Shown here: piece by piece, positions 51,001-64,000 of the stretch | How the letters are laid out: every line of letters begins with the position of its first letter | Numbering within the stretch: the first letter of the stretch is position 1 | NCBI RefSeq assembly: GCF_029227915.1 | Contig: NC_079886.1 | Span: forward strand, 4,898,001 to 4,962,000 | Length of the DNA stretch: 64,000 nucleotides | Origin: Hydractinia symbiolongicarpus | Lineage: Eukaryota > Cnidaria > Hydrozoa > Anthoathecata > Hydractiniidae | Direction of reading: 5' to 3' | Notes under the pieces: generated by a model | Databases searched by the model: none | Seen by the model: the letters and a program-made list of their open reading frames with translations, nothing else | What the model was told of the DNA's origin: nothing | Made by a program: the position numbers and the translations under genes

Positions 51001-51195
51001 GATTGACTGTGGGACTTAATTGAACTGACTTTCAACTTTGAAATTATAAATTTGATAAAAGAGACAATTGGACTACAAGAGATAACATTCTCCTTAATTT
51101 GACATGATTGCTGGAATTCAGTGATTTCACCGGGCGCTGTGATAGCGCTTCATTTATAAATTTAGATAAATAAGTCATTTTTTGATGTGGGACCA
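47360..51195 (+). repeat. Pentameric higher-order repeat, 1862 bp, about two copies
   Basis: The motif tgacacgatggctgg at 48121 and 49983, and the shortened gtattagcgat with the missing T near 48340 and 50202, are 1862 bp apart, five monomers. Similarity runs from about 47360-49333 to 49222-51195. The copies differ by few bases. Confidence 0.88.
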
Positions 51196-53025
51196 ATCCT
51201 AGCCGTTAGCGTGCGCCAAAAAAATGGAGACAGTTTCAAAAACTACATTTAATTGACTTTTTAACGGTATCAGTTCGCTGGAGTTACAACGGTTGCGTCA
51301 TATATTGGTGCCAACATGTATTTAGCGAAATTTTTCTAATATTGCTATATTGCATCGCTTTTAGCAGTGAAACGATTGACTGTGGGACTTAATTGAACTG
51401 ACTTTCGACTTTGAAATTATAAATGTGATAAAAGAGACAATTAGACTACAAGAGAAAACATTCTCCTTAATTTGACATGATTGCTGGAATTCAGCGATTT
51501 CACCGGGCGCTGTGATGGCGCTTCACTTAAAAATTTAGATAAATAAGTCATTTTTTGATGTGGGACCAATCTTAGCCGTTAGCGCGCGCTGAAGAAATAG
51601 AGAAAGTTTCAAAAGCTACATTTCATGGACTTTCTAACGGTTTAAGTCCGTTTGAGTTACAACGGTTGCGTCACATATTGGTGCCAACATGTATTTAGCG
51701 ATATTGTTCTAATATTACTATGTTGCATCGCTTATAGCAGTGAAACGATTGACTGTGGGACTTAATTGAACTGACTTTCGACTTTGAAATTATTAATGTG
51801 ATAAAAGAGACAATTGGGCTCCAAGAAGTAACACTCTTCTTAATTTGACATGATTGCTTGAACTCAGCAGTTACACTGACGTTGTGGTAGCGCTTCATTT
51901 AAAAATTTAGATAAGTAAGTCATTTTTTGATGTGGGACCAATCTTAGCCGTTAGTGCGCGCTGAAGAAATAGAGAAAGTTTCAAAAGCTACATTTCATTG
52001 ACTTTCTAACGGTATCAGTCCGTTTGAGTTACAACGGTTGCGTCACATATTGGTGCCAACATGTATTTAGCGATATTTTTCTAATATTACTATATTGCAT
52101 CGCTTTTAGCAGTGAAACGATTGACTGTGGGACTTAATTGAACTGACTTTCAACTTTGAAATTATAAATTTGATAAAAGAGACAATTGGACTACAAGAGA
52201 TAACATTCTCCTTAATTTGACATGATTGCTGGAATTCAGCGATTTCACCGGGCGCTGTGATAGCACTTCATTTAAAAATTTAGATAAATAAGTCATTTTT
52301 TGATGTGGGACCAATCTTAGCCGTTAGCGCGCGCTTAAGAAATACAGAAAGTTTCAAAAGCTACATTTCATGGACTTTCTAACGGTTTAAGTCCGTTTGA
52401 GTTACAACGGTTGCGTCACATATTGGTACCAACATTTATTTAGCCATATTTTTCTAATATGACTAGTTTGCATCGCTTTTTACAGTGAAAAGATTGACTG
52501 TGGGACTTAATTGAACTGATTTTGGACTTTCACATTATAAATGTGATAAATGAGACAATTGGACTTCAAGAAATAACATTCTCCTTAATTTGACATGATT
52601 GCTGGAATTCAGCGATTTCACCGGGCGCTGTGATGGCGCTTCACTTAAAAATTTAGATAAATAAGTCATTTTTTGATGTGGGACCAATCTTAGCCGTTAG
52701 CGCGCGCTGAAGAAATAGAGAAAGTTTCAAAAGCTACATTTCATGGACTTTCTAACGGTTTAAGTCCGTTTGAGTTACAACGGTTGCGTCACATATTGGT
52801 GCCAACATGTATTTAGCGATATTGTTCTAATATTACTATGTTGCATCGCTTATAGCAGTGAAACGATTGACTGTGGGACTTAATTGAACTGACTTTCGAC
52901 TTTGAAATTATTAATGTGATAAAAGAGACAATTGGGCTCCAAGAAGTAACACTCTTCTTAATTTGACATGATTGCTTGAACTCAGCAGTTACACTGACGT
53001 TGTGGTAGCGCTTCATTTAAAAATT
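50230..53025 (+). repeat. Trimeric higher-order repeat, 1118 bp, about 2.5 copies
   Basis: The monomer with gatattgttctaatatt recurs near 50582, 51700 and 52818, spacings of 1118 bp, three monomers. The rare gatggcgcttcacttaaaa recurs in the same phase. The middle monomer differs between units: gcgccaaaaaaatgg near 51213 in the second, gcgcttaagaaatacag near 52331 in the third. One monomer was therefore swapped or replaced between copies. Confidence 0.85.
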
Positions 53026-54112
53026 TAGATAAATAAGTCATTTTTTGATGTGGGACCAATCCTAGCCGTTAGCGTGCGCCAAAGAAATGGAGACAGTTTA
53101 GAAAACTACATTTTATTGACTATTTGACGGTATCAGTTCGCTGGAGTTACACCGGTTGGGTCACATTTTCGTACCAACATCTACTTAACGATATTTTTCT
53201 GATATTACTAGGTTGAATCTCTTTTAACAATGGAACGATTGACTGTGGGGCTTAATTGAACTGACTTTCGACTTTGAAATTATAAATGTGATAAAAGAGA
53301 CAATTGGACTCCAAGAGATAACATTCTCCTTAATTTGACATGATTGCTGGAATTCAGCGATTTCACCGGGCGCTGTGATAGCGCTTCCTTTAAAAATTTA
53401 GATAAATAAGTCATTTTTCATGTGGGACCAATCGCGCTGAAGAAATAGAGAAAGTTTCAAAAGCTACATTTCATTGACTTTCTAACGGTATCAGTCCGTT
53501 TGAGTTACAACGGTTGCGTCACATATTGTATCAACATGTATTTAGCGATATTTTTCTAATATTGCTATATTGCATCGCTTTTAGCAGTGAAACGATTGAC
53601 TGTGGGACTTAATTGAACTGACTTTCGACTTTGAAATTATAAATGTGATAAAAGAGACAATTGGACTACAAGAGATAACATTCTCCTTAATTTGACATCA
53701 TTTCTGGAATTCAGCGATTTCACCGGGCGCTGTGATAGCGCTTCATTTAAAAATTTAGATAAATAAGTCATTTTTTGATGTGGGACCAATCTTAGCCGTT
53801 AGCGCGCGCTGAAGAAATAGAGAAAGTTTCAAAAGCTACATTTCATGGACTTTCTAACGGTTTAAGTCCGTTTGAGTTACAACGGTTGCGTCACATATTG
53901 GTACCAACATTGATTTAGCCATATTTTTCTAATATGACTAGTTTGCATCGCTTTTACAAGGAAACGATTGACTGTGGGACTTAATTGAATTGATTTTGGA
54001 CTTTCACATTATAAATGTGATAAATGAGACAATTGGACTTCAAGAAATAACATTCTCCTTAATTTGACATGATTGCTGGAATTCAACGATTACACTGGGT
54101 GCTGTGATAGCG
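53025..54112 (+). repeat. Young monomers matching the left end of the window
   Basis: From 53285 this stretch follows bases 1 onward at an offset of 53284 (53283 after a 1-bp indel). It includes the short-monomer junction at about 53430 and the rare agccatatttttctaatatg at 53917 (634 on the left). The match ends near 54138 and 855. The first 260 bases, before the match, include a diverged copy with ttcgctggagttacacc. Confidence 0.85.
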
Positions 54113-57100
54113 CTTCATTTAAAAATTTAGATAAAAAAGTCAATATTTACTGTGGGACCAATCCTAGCTGTTAGCGCGCTGAAGAAGTAGAGACAGTTTT
54201 AAAAACTACATTCAATTGAATTTTTAACGGTGTCAGTCCGTTTGAGTTACAACGGTTGGGTCACATTTTCGTACCAACATCTATTTAGCGATATTTTTCG
54301 GATATTACTAGGTTGAATCGCTTTTAACAATGGAACGATTGACTGTGGGACTTAATTGGACTGATTATGGACTGTGACCTTGTAAATGTGATAAATGAGA
54401 CAATTGGACTCCAAGAGATAACATTCTCCTTAATTTGACATGATTGCTGGAATTCAGCGATTTCACCGGGCGCTGTGATAGCGCTTTATTTAAAAGTTTA
54501 GATAAATCAGTCATTTTTTGATGTGGGACCAATCTTAGCCGTTAGTGCGCGCTGAAGAAAGAGAGAAAGTTTCAAAAGCTACATTTCATTGACTTTCTAA
54601 CGGTTTCAGTCCGTTTGAGTTACAACGGTTGCGTCACATATTGGTAACAACATGTGTTTAGCGATATTTTTCTTATATTACTAGGTTGCATCGCTTTTAG
54701 CAGTGAAACGATTAACTATGGGACTTAACTGAACTGACTTTGGACTTCGACATAATAAATGTGATAAAAGAGACAATTGGACTACAAGAGATAACATTCT
54801 CCTGAATTTGACATGATTGCTGGAATTCAGTGATTTCACTGGGCTCTGTGATAGCGCTTCATTTAAAAGTTTAGATAAATCAGTCATTTTTTGATGTGGG
54901 ACCAATCTTAGCCGTTAGTGCGCGCTGAAGAAAGAGAGAAAGTTTCAAAAGCTACATTTCATTGACTTTCTAACGGTATCAGTCCGTTTGAGTTACAACG
55001 GTTGCGTCACATATTGGTACCAACATGTATTTAGCGATATTTTTCTAATATTACAATGTTGCATCGCTTTTAGCAGTGAAACGATTGACTGTGGGACTTA
55101 ATTGAACTGACTTTCGACTTTGAAATTATAAATGTGATAAAAGAGACAATTGGACTTCAAGAAGTAACATTCTTCTTAATTTGACATGATTCCTTGAACT
55201 CAGCAGTTACACTGGCGTTGTGGTAGTGCTTTATTTAAAAATTTAGATAAAAAAGTCAATATTTACTGTGGGACCAATCCTAGCTGTTAGCGCGCTAAAG
55301 AAATAGAGACAGTTTCAAAAACTGCATTTAATTGAATTTTTAACGGTGTCAGTCCGTTTGAGTTACAACGGTTGGGTCACATTTTCGTACCAACATCTAT
55401 TTAGCGATATTTTTCGGATATTACTAGGTTGAATCGCTTTTAACAATGGAACGATTGACTGTGGGACTTAATTGGACTGATTATGGACTGTGACCTTGTG
55501 AATGTGATAAATGAGACAATTGGACTCCAAGAAATAACATTCTTCTCAAATTGGCATGATTGCCGGAACTCAGCGATTACACTGGGCGCTGTGGCATCGC
55601 TTCATTTAAAAATGTAGGTAAATAAGTCATTTTTTACCGTGGGACCAATCCTAGTCGTTATCGCGCACTAAAGAAATAGAGACAGTTTCAAAAACTAAAT
55701 TTCATTGACTTTCTAACGGTATCAGTCTGTTTGAGTTACAACGGTTGCGTCACATATTGGTAACAACATGTATTTAGCGATATTTTTCTTATATTACTAG
55801 GTTGCATCGCTTTTAGCAGTGAAACGATTGACTGTGGGACTTAATTGAACTGACTTTGGACTTTGACATTATAAATGTGATAAAAGAGACAATTGGACTA
55901 CAAGAGATAACATTCTCCTTAACTTGACATGATTGCTGGAATTCAGCGATTTCACTGGGCTCTGTGAAAGCGCTTCATTTAAAAGTTTAGATAAATCAGT
56001 CATTTTTTGATGTGGGACCAATCTTAGCCGTTAGTGCGCGCTGGAGAAATAGAGAAAGTTTCAAAAGCTACATTTCATTGACTTTCTAACGGTATCAGTC
56101 TGTTTGAGTTACAACGGTTGCGTCACATATTGGTGCCAACATGTATTTAGCGATATTTTTCTAATATTACTATGTTGCATCGCTTTTAGCAGTAAAACGA
56201 TTGACTGTGGGACTTAATTGAACTGACTTTCGACTTTGAAATTATAAATGTGATAAAAGAGACAATTGGACTCCAAGATTCCATTCTCCTTAATTTGAAA
56301 TGATTGCTGGAATTCAGCGATTTCACCGGGCGCTGTGATAGCGCTTCATTTAAAAATTTAGATAAATAAGTCATTTTTTGATGTGGGACCAATCTTAGCC
56401 GTTAGCGCGCGCTGAGGAAATAAAGAAAGTTTCAAAAGCTTTATTTCATGGACTTTCTAACGGTTTCAGTCCGTTTGAGTTACAACAGTTGCGTCACATA
56501 TTGGTACCAACATTTATTAAGCGATATTTTTCTAATATTACTAGTTTGCATCGCTTTTTACAGTGAAACGATTGACTGTGGGACTTAATAGAACTGATTT
56601 TGGACTTTCACATTATAAATGTGATAAATGAGACAAATGGACTTCAAGAAATAACATTCTCTTTAATTTGACATGATTGCTGGAATTCAACGACTACACT
56701 GGGTGCTGTGATAGCGCTTTATTTAAAAATTTAGATAAGTAAGTCATTTTTTGATGTGGGGCCAATCCTAGCCGCTAGCGTGCGCCAAAGAAATGGAGAC
56801 AGTTTTAAAAACTACATTTCATTGACTTTCTAACGGTATCAGTCCGTTTGAGTTACAACGGTTGCGTCACATATTGGTAATAACATTTATTTAGCGATAT
56901 TGTTCTAATATTACTATTTCGCATCGCTTATAGCAGTGAAACGACTGACTGTGGGACTTAATTGAACTGACTTTCGACTTTGAAATTATTAATGTGATAA
57001 AAGAGACGATTGGACTCCAAGAAGTAACACTCTTCTTAATTTGACATGATTGCTTGAACTCAGCAGTTACACTGACGTTGTGGTAGCGCTTTATTTAAAA

Positions 57101-60100
57101 ATTTAGATAAAAAAGTCAATATTTACTGTGGGACCAATCCTAGCTGTTAGCGCGCTGAAGAAATAGAGACAGTTTCAAAAACTACATTCAATTGAATTTT
57201 TAACGGTGTCAGTCCGTTTGAGTTACAACGGTTGGGTCACATTTTCGTACCAACATCTATTAAGCGATATTTTTCGGATAGTACTAGGTTGAATCGCTTT
57301 CAACAATGGATCGATTGACTGTGGGACTTAATTGGACTGATTATGGACTGTGACCTTGTAAATGTGATAAATGAGACAATTGGACTCCAAGAGATAACAT
57401 TCTCCTTAATTTGACATGATTGCTGGAATTCAGCGATTTCACCGGGCGCTGTGATAGCGCTTTATTTAAAAATTTAGATAAAAAAGTCAATATTTACTGT
57501 GGGACCAATCCTAGCTGTTAGCGCGCTGAAGAAGTAGAGACAGTTTCAAAAACTACATTCAATTGAATTTTTAACGGTGTCAGTCCGTTTGAGTTACAAC
57601 GGTTGGGTCACATTTTCGTACCAACATCTATTTAGCGATATTTTTCGGATATTACTAGGTTGAATCGCTTTTAACAATGGAACGATTGACTGTGGGACTT
57701 AATTGGACTGATTATGGACTGTGACCTTGTAAATGTGATAAATGAGACAATTGGACTCCAAGAGATAACATTCTCCCTAATTTGACATGATTGCTGGAAT
57801 TCAGCGATTTCACCGGGCGCTGTGATAGCGCTTTATTTAAAAGTTTAGATAAATCAGTCATTTTTTGATGTGGGACCAATCTTAGCCGTTAGTGCGCGCT
57901 GAAGAAAGAGAGAAAGTTTCAAAAGCTACATTTCATTGACTTTCTAACGGTTTCAGTCCGTTTGAGTTACAACGGTTGCGTCACATATTGGTAACAACAT
58001 GTGTTTAGCGATATTTTTCTTATATTACTAGGTTGCATCGCTTTTAGCAGTGAAACGATTAACTATGGGACTTAATTGAACTGACTTTGGACTTCGACAT
58101 AATAAATGTGATAAAAGAGACAATTGGACTACAAGAGATAACATTCTCCTGAATTTGACATGATTGCTGGAATTCAGTGATTTCACTGGGCTCTGTGATA
58201 GCGCTTCATTTAAAAGTTTAGATAAATCAGTCATTTTTTGATGTGGGACCAATCTTAGCCGTTAGTGCGCGCTGAAGAAAGAGAGAAAGTTTCAAAAGCT
58301 ACATTTCATTGACTTTCTAACGGTATCAGTCCGTTTGAGTTACAACGGTTGCGTCACATATTGGTACCAACATGTATTTAGCGATATTTTTCTAATATTA
58401 CAATGTTGCATCGCTTTTAGCAGTGAAACGATTGACTGTGGGACTTAATTGAACTGACTTTCGACTTTGAAATTATAAATGTGATAAAAGAGACAATTGG
58501 ACTTCAAGAAGTAACATTCTTCTTAATTTGACATGATTCCTTGAACTCAGCAGTTACACTGGCGTTGTGGTAGTGCTTTATTTAAAAATTTAGATAAAAA
58601 AGTCAATATTTACTGTGGGACCAATCCTAGCTGTTAGCGCGCTAAAGAAATAGAGACAGTTTCAAAAACTACATTTAATTGAATTTTTAACGGTGTCAGT
58701 CCGTTTGAGTTACAACGGTTGGGTCACATTTTCGTACCAACATCTATTTAGCGATATTTTTCGGATATTACTAGGTTGAATCGCTTTTAACAATGGAACG
58801 ATTGACTGTGGGACTTAATTGGACTGATTATGGACTGTGACCTTGTGAATGTGATAAATGAGACAATTGGACTCCAAGAAATAACATTCTTCTCAAATTG
58901 GCATGATTGCCGGAACTCAGCGATTTCACTGGGCTCTGTGAAAGCGCTTCATTTAAAAATGTAGGTAAATAAGTCATTTTTTACCGTGGGACCAATCCTA
59001 GTCGTTATCGCGCACTAAAGAAATAGAGACAGTTTCAAAAACTAAATTTCATTGACTTTCTAACGGTATCAGTCTGTTTGAGTTACAACGGCTGCGTCAC
59101 ATATTGGTGCCAACATGTATTTAGCGATATTTTTCTAATATTACTATGTTGCATCGCTTTTAGCAGTAAAACGATTGACTGTGGGACTTAATTGAACTGA
59201 CTTTCGACTTTGAAATTATAAATGTGATAAAAGAGACAATTGGACTCCAAGATTCCATTCTCCTTAATTTGACATGATTGCTGGAATTCAGCGATTTCAC
59301 CGGGCGCTGTGATAGCGCTTCATTTAAAAATTTAGATAAATAAGTCATTTTTTGATGTGGGACCAATCTTAGCCGTTAGCGCGCGCTGAGGAAATAAAGA
59401 AAGTTTCAAAAGCTTTATTTCATGGACTTTCTAACGGTTTCAGTCCGTTTGAGTTACAACAGTTGCGTCACATATTGGTACCAACATTTATTAAGCGATA
59501 TTTTTCTAATATTACTAGTTTGCATCGCTTTTTACAGTGAAACGATTGACTGTGGGACTTAATAGAACTGATTTTGGACTTTCACATTATAAATGTGATA
59601 AATGAGACAAATGGACTTCAAGAAATAACATTCTCTTTAATTTGACATGATTGCTGGAATTCAACGACTACACTGGGTGCTGTGATAGCGCTTTATTTAA
59701 AAATTTAGATAAATAAGTCATTTTTTGATGTGGGGCCAATCCTAGCCGCTAGCGTGCGCCAAAGAAATGGAGACAGTTTTAAAAACTACATTTCATTGAC
59801 TTTCTAACGGTATCAGTCCGTTTGAGTTACAACGGTTGCGTCACATATTGGTAATAACATTTATTTAGCGATATTGTTCTAATATTACTATTTCGCATCG
59901 CTTATAGCAGTGAAACGACTGACTGTGGGACTTAATTGAACTGACTTTCGACTTTGAAATTATTAATGTGATAAAAGAGACGATTGGACTCCAAGAAGTA
60001 ACACTCTTCTTAATTTGACATGATTGCTTGAACTCAGCAGTTACACTGACGTTGTGGTAGCGCTTTATTTAAAAATTTAGATAAAAAAGTCAATATTTAC

Positions 60101-60452
60101 TGTGGGACCAATCCTAGCTGTTAGCGCGCTGAAGAAATAGAGACAGTTTCAAAAACTACATTCAATTGAATTTTTAACGGTGTCAGTCCGTTTGAGTTAC
60201 AACGGTTGGGTCACATTTTCGTACCAACATCTATTAAGCGATATTTTTCGGATAGTACTAGGTTGAATCGCTTTCAACAATGGATCGATTGACTGTGGGA
60301 CTTAATTGGACTGATTATGGACTGTGACCTTGTAAATGTGATAAATGAGACAATTGGACTCCAAGAGATAACATTCTCCTTAATTTGACATGATTGCTGG
60401 AATTCAGCGATTTCACCGGGCGCTGTGATAGCGCTTTATTTAAAAATTTAGA
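54112..60452 (+). repeat. Large higher-order repeat, 3347 bp (nonamer) passing to 2974 bp (octamer)
   Basis: Bases 54112 to about 55750 match 57459 to about 59100 at 3347 bp, nine monomers (aaaaatttagataaaaaag at 54121 and 57468). From about 59100 the spacing is 2974 bp, eight monomers, and bases 56130-57478 match 59104-60452 (gatagtacta at 57277 and 60251). The second copy is therefore one monomer shorter. A short patch at 58926-58944 follows the 2974-bp spacing inside the 3347-bp stretch. Confidence 0.88.
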
Positions 60453-62965
60453 TAAATAAGTCATTTTGTGATGTGGGACCAATCTTAGCCGTTAGCGCGC
60501 GCTGAAGAAATAGAGAAAGTTTCAAAAGCTACATTTCATGGACTTTCTAACGGTTTCAGTCCGTTTGAGTTACAACGGTTGCGTCACATATTGGTAACAA
60601 CATGTGTTTAGCGATATTTTTCATATATTACTAGGTTGCATCGCTTTTAGCAGTGAAACGATTGACTATGGGACTTAATGGAACTGACTTTGGACTTCGA
60701 CATTATAAATGTGATAAAGGAGACAATTGGACTAAAAGAGATAACATTCTCCTGAATTTGACATGATTGCTGGAATTCAGCGATTTCACCGGGCTCTGTG
60801 ATAGCGCTTTATTTAAAAGTTTAGATAAATCAGTCATTTTTTGATGTGGGACCAATCTTAGCCGTTAGTGCGCGCTAAAGAAAGAGAGAAAGTTTCAAAA
60901 GCTACATTTCATTGACTTTCTAACGGTATCAGTCCGTTTGAGTTACAACGGTTGCGTCACATATTGGTACCAACATGTATTTAGCGATATTTTTCTAATA
61001 TTACAATGTTGCATCGCTTTTAGCAGTGAAACGATTGACTGTGGGACTTAATTGAACTGACTTTCGACTTTGAAATTATAAATGTGATAAAAGAGACAAT
61101 TGGACTCCAAGATTCCATTCTCCTTAATTTGAAATGATTGCTGGAATTCAGCGATTTCACCGGGCGCTGTGATAGCGCTTCATTTAAAAATTTAGATAAA
61201 TAAGTCATTTTTTGATGTGGGACCAATCTTAGCCGTTAGCGCGCGCTGAGGAAATAAAGAAAGTTTCAAAAGCTTTATTTCATGGTCTTTCTAACGGTTT
61301 CAGTCCGTTTGAGTTACAACAGTTGCGTCACATATTGGTACCAACATTTATTAAGCGATATTTTTCTAATATTACTAGTTTGCATCGCTTTTTACAGTGA
61401 AACGATTGACTGTGGGACTTAATAGAACTGATTTTGGACTTTCACATTATAAATGTGATAAATGAGACAAATGGACTTCAAGAAATAACATTCTCTTTAA
61501 TTTGACATGATTGCTGGAATTCAACGACTACACTGGGTGCTGTGATAGCGCTTTATTTAAAAATTTAGATAAATAAGTCATTTTTTGATGTGGGGCCAAT
61601 CCTAGCCGCTAGCGTGCGCCAAAGAAATGGAGACAGTTTTAAAAACTACATTTCATTGACTTTCTAACGGTATCAGTCCGTTTGAGTTACAACGGTTGCG
61701 TCACATATTGGTAATAACATTTATTTAGCGATATTGTTCTAATATTACTATTTCGCATCGCTTATAGCAGTGAAACGACTGACTGTGGGACTTAATTGAA
61801 CTGACTTTCGACTTTGAAATTATTAATGTGATAAAAGAGACGATTGGACTCCAAGAAGTAACACTCTTCTTAATTTGACATGATTGCTTGAACTCAGCAG
61901 TTACACTGACGTTGTGGTAGCGCTTTATTTAAAAATTTAGATAAAAAAGTCAATATTTACTGTGGGACCAATCCTAGCTGTTAGCGCGCTGAAGAAATAG
62001 AGACAGTTTCAAAAACTACATTCAATTGAATTTTTAACGGTGTCAGTCCGTTTGAGTTACAACGGTTGGGTCACATTTTCGTACCAACATCTATTAAGCG
62101 ATATTTTTCGGATAGTACTAGGTTGAATCGCTTTCAACAATGGATCGATTGACTGTGGGACTTAATTGGACTGATTATGGACTGTGACCTTGTAAATGTG
62201 ATAAATGAGACAATTGGACTCCAAGAGATAACATTCTCCTTAATTTGACATGATTGCTGGAATTCAGCGATTTCACCGGGCGCTGTGATAGCGCTTTATT
62301 TAAAAATTTAGATAAATAAGTCATTTTGTGATGTGGGACCAATCTTAGCCGTTAGCGCGCTCTGAAGAAATAGAGAAAGTTTCAAAAGCTACATTTCATG
62401 GACTTTCTAACGGTTTCAGTCCGTTTGAGTTACAACGGTTGCGTCACATATTGGTAACAACATGTGTTTAGCGATATTTTTCATATATTACTAGGTTGCA
62501 TCGCTTTTAGCAGTGAAACGATTGACTATGGGACTTAATGGAACTGACTTTGGACTTCGACATTATAAATGTGATAAAGGAGACAATTGGACTAAAAGAG
62601 ATAACATTCTCCTGAATTTGACATGATTGCTGGAATTCAGCGATTTCACCGGGCTCTGTGATAGCGCTTTATTTAAAAGTTTAGATAAATCAGTCATTTT
62701 TTGATGTGGGACCAATCTTAGCCGTTAGTGCGCGCTAAAGAAAGAGAGAAAGTTTCAAAAGCTACATTTCATTGACTTTCTAACGGTATCAGTCCGTTTG
62801 AGTTACAACGGTTGCGTCACATATTGGTACCAACATGTATTTAGCGATATTTTTCTAATATTACAATGTTGCATCGCTTTTAGCAGTGAAACGATTGACT
62901 GTGGGACTTAATTGAACTGACTTTCGACTTTGAAATTATAAATGTGATAAAAGAGACAATTGGAC
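59170..62965 (+). repeat. Pentameric higher-order repeat, 1860 bp, two near-identical copies
   Basis: Copies at about 59170-61029 and 61030-62889 correspond at 1860 bp, five monomers: gatagtacta at 60251 and 62111, and ttcatatattactagg near 60620 and 62480. By eye I found only a few differences (for example near 59271, 59425 and 62360), so this is among the youngest duplications in the window. The match runs on to about 62965. Confidence 0.92.
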
Positions 62966-64000
62966 TTCACGAAGTAACATTCTTCTTAATTTGACATGAT
63001 TCCTTGAACTCAGCAGTTACACTGGCGTTGTGGTAGTGCTTTATTTAAAAATTTAGATAAAAAAGTCAATATTTACTGTGGGACCAATCCTAGCTGTTAG
63101 CGCGCTAAAGAAATAGAGACAGTTTCAAAAACTACATTCAATTGAATTTTTAACGGTGTCAGTCCGTTTGAGTTACAATGGTTGGGTCACATTTTCGTAC
63201 CAACTTCTATTTAGCGATATTTTTCTAATATTACTATGTTGCATCGCTTTTAGCAGTAAAACGATTGACTGTGGGACTTAATTGAACTGACTTTCGACTT
63301 TGAAATTATAAATGTGATAAAAGAGACAATTGGACTCCAAGATTCCATTCTCCTTAATTTGACATGATTGCTGGAATTCAGCGATTTCACCGGGCGCTGT
63401 GATAGCGCTTCATTTAAAAATTTAGATAAATACGTCATTTTTTGATGTGGGACCACTCTTAGCCGTTAGCGCGCGCTGAGGAAATAGAGAAAGTTTCAAA
63501 AGCTTTATTTCATGGACTTTCTAACGGTTTCAGTCCGTTTGAGTTACAACGGTTGCGTCACATATTGGTACCAACATTTATTAAGCGATATTTTTCTAAT
63601 ATTACTAGGTTGAATCGCTTTCAACAATGGATCGATTGACTGTGGGACTTAATTGGACTGATTATGGACTGTGACCTTGTAAATGTGATAAATGAGACAA
63701 TTGGACTCCAAGAGATAACATTCTCCTTAATTTGACATGATTGCTGGAATTCAGCGATTTCACCGGGCGCTGTGATAGCGCTTTATTTAAAAATTTAGAT
63801 AAATAAGTCATTTTGTGATGTGGGACCAATCTTAGCCGTTAGCGCGCGCTGAAGAAATAGAGAAAGTTTCAAAAGCTACATTTCATGGACTTTCTAACGG
63901 TTTCAGTCCGTTTGAGTTACAACGGTTGCGTCACATATTGGTAACAACATGTGTTTAGCGATATTTTTCATATATTACTAGGTTGCATCGCTTTTAGCAG
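62965..64000 (+). repeat. Right end of window: young monomers, partly chimeric
   Basis: Under three monomers made from subfamilies of the preceding HORs. Near 63600 a monomer starts as the ttaagcgatatttttctaat form and continues as the ggttgaatcgctttcaac form, which suggests a switch point. The ttcatatattactagg marker appears again near 63967, about 1487 bp (four monomers) after the one near 62480. The array continues past the window. Confidence 0.75.

Larger units (their letters stand above)
1..64000 (+). repeat. 372-bp tandem satellite array, about 170 monomers
   Basis: Every part of the window except the two SINE copies is the same monomer in the same orientation. Counting the start of the recurring aatgtgataaa motif gives monomer starts at 1, 359, 732, 1091, 1463 and 1836, so lengths of 358, 373, 359, 372 and 373 bp. 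Landmarks such as tgtgggacttaatt and TCCGTTTGAGTTACAA recur once per monomer to the right-hand end. No inverted monomer and no unique spacer was seen. The monomer is AT-rich by eye, with CpG concentrated in a few short boxes. A length near two nucleosome repeats is common for animal and plant satellites. I do not recognise the family. Both ends are cut inside the array, so its true size is unknown. Confidence 0.98.

Noticed and set aside
1-64000. CRISPR array
   Set aside because: The repeat is continuous and about 372 bp long, with no unique spacers between short identical repeats.
1-64000. An array of promoters or origins, given the AT-rich tract in each monomer
   Set aside because: The tract near tttaaaaatttagataaata is regular, but such tracts are common in satellites. 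Nothing in the sequence shows transcription or replication starting there.

Overview
The whole 64 kb is satellite DNA. One AT-rich monomer of about 372 bp (358-373 bp where I measured it) runs head to tail on the + strand about 170 times from base 1 to base 64000, cut mid-monomer at both ends. I see no protein gene, rRNA, tRNA gene, CRISPR array or prokaryotic signal. The only non-satellite DNA is two identical 334-bp copies of a tRNA-derived SINE-like element with a Pol III B box and a TCTA tail. This points to eukaryotic nuclear heterochromatin (centromeric or pericentromeric type), most likely an animal. I cannot name the species, and I do not recognise the satellite or the SINE as a named family.

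Layout. Bases 1-3540 belong to a younger, more uniform monomer type (diagnostic gatatttttctaatatt). Bases 3540-18590 form a more diverged block (diagnostic gatatgtttctgatatt) holding an older dimer array of 745 bp, a 1863-bp pentamer, a 1490-bp tetramer and the SINE-bearing duplication at 14600-17875. From 18590 to the end the younger type returns. It is organised into a succession of short-lived higher-order repeats (HORs): 2235 bp (19.4-22.8 kb), 2229/1856 bp (26.0-30.6 kb), 1036 bp (30.6-33.7 kb), 1844 bp (35.4-38.7 kb), 745 and 1862 bp (46.8-51.2 kb), 1118 bp (50.2-53.0 kb), 3347/2974 bp (54.1-60.5 kb) and 1860 bp (59.2-63.0 kb).

How it works. There are no genes acting together; the biology is array evolution. 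Four HOR blocks contain tandem copies that differ by one whole monomer, as expected of unequal exchange in register. One copy carries a short conversion-like patch of five substitutions at 58926-58944. Parts of the left flank (1-855 and 3050-3550) match segments at 53.3-54.1 kb and 51.2-51.7 kb, but in swapped order. Within the monomer, three things stand out: a nearly invariant box with repeated YAACGG motifs, a CpG-rich perfect palindrome of 10-14 bp, and an AT-rich tract beside it. All HOR boundaries were read by eye and are approximate to tens of bases; the spacings at named landmarks were counted.
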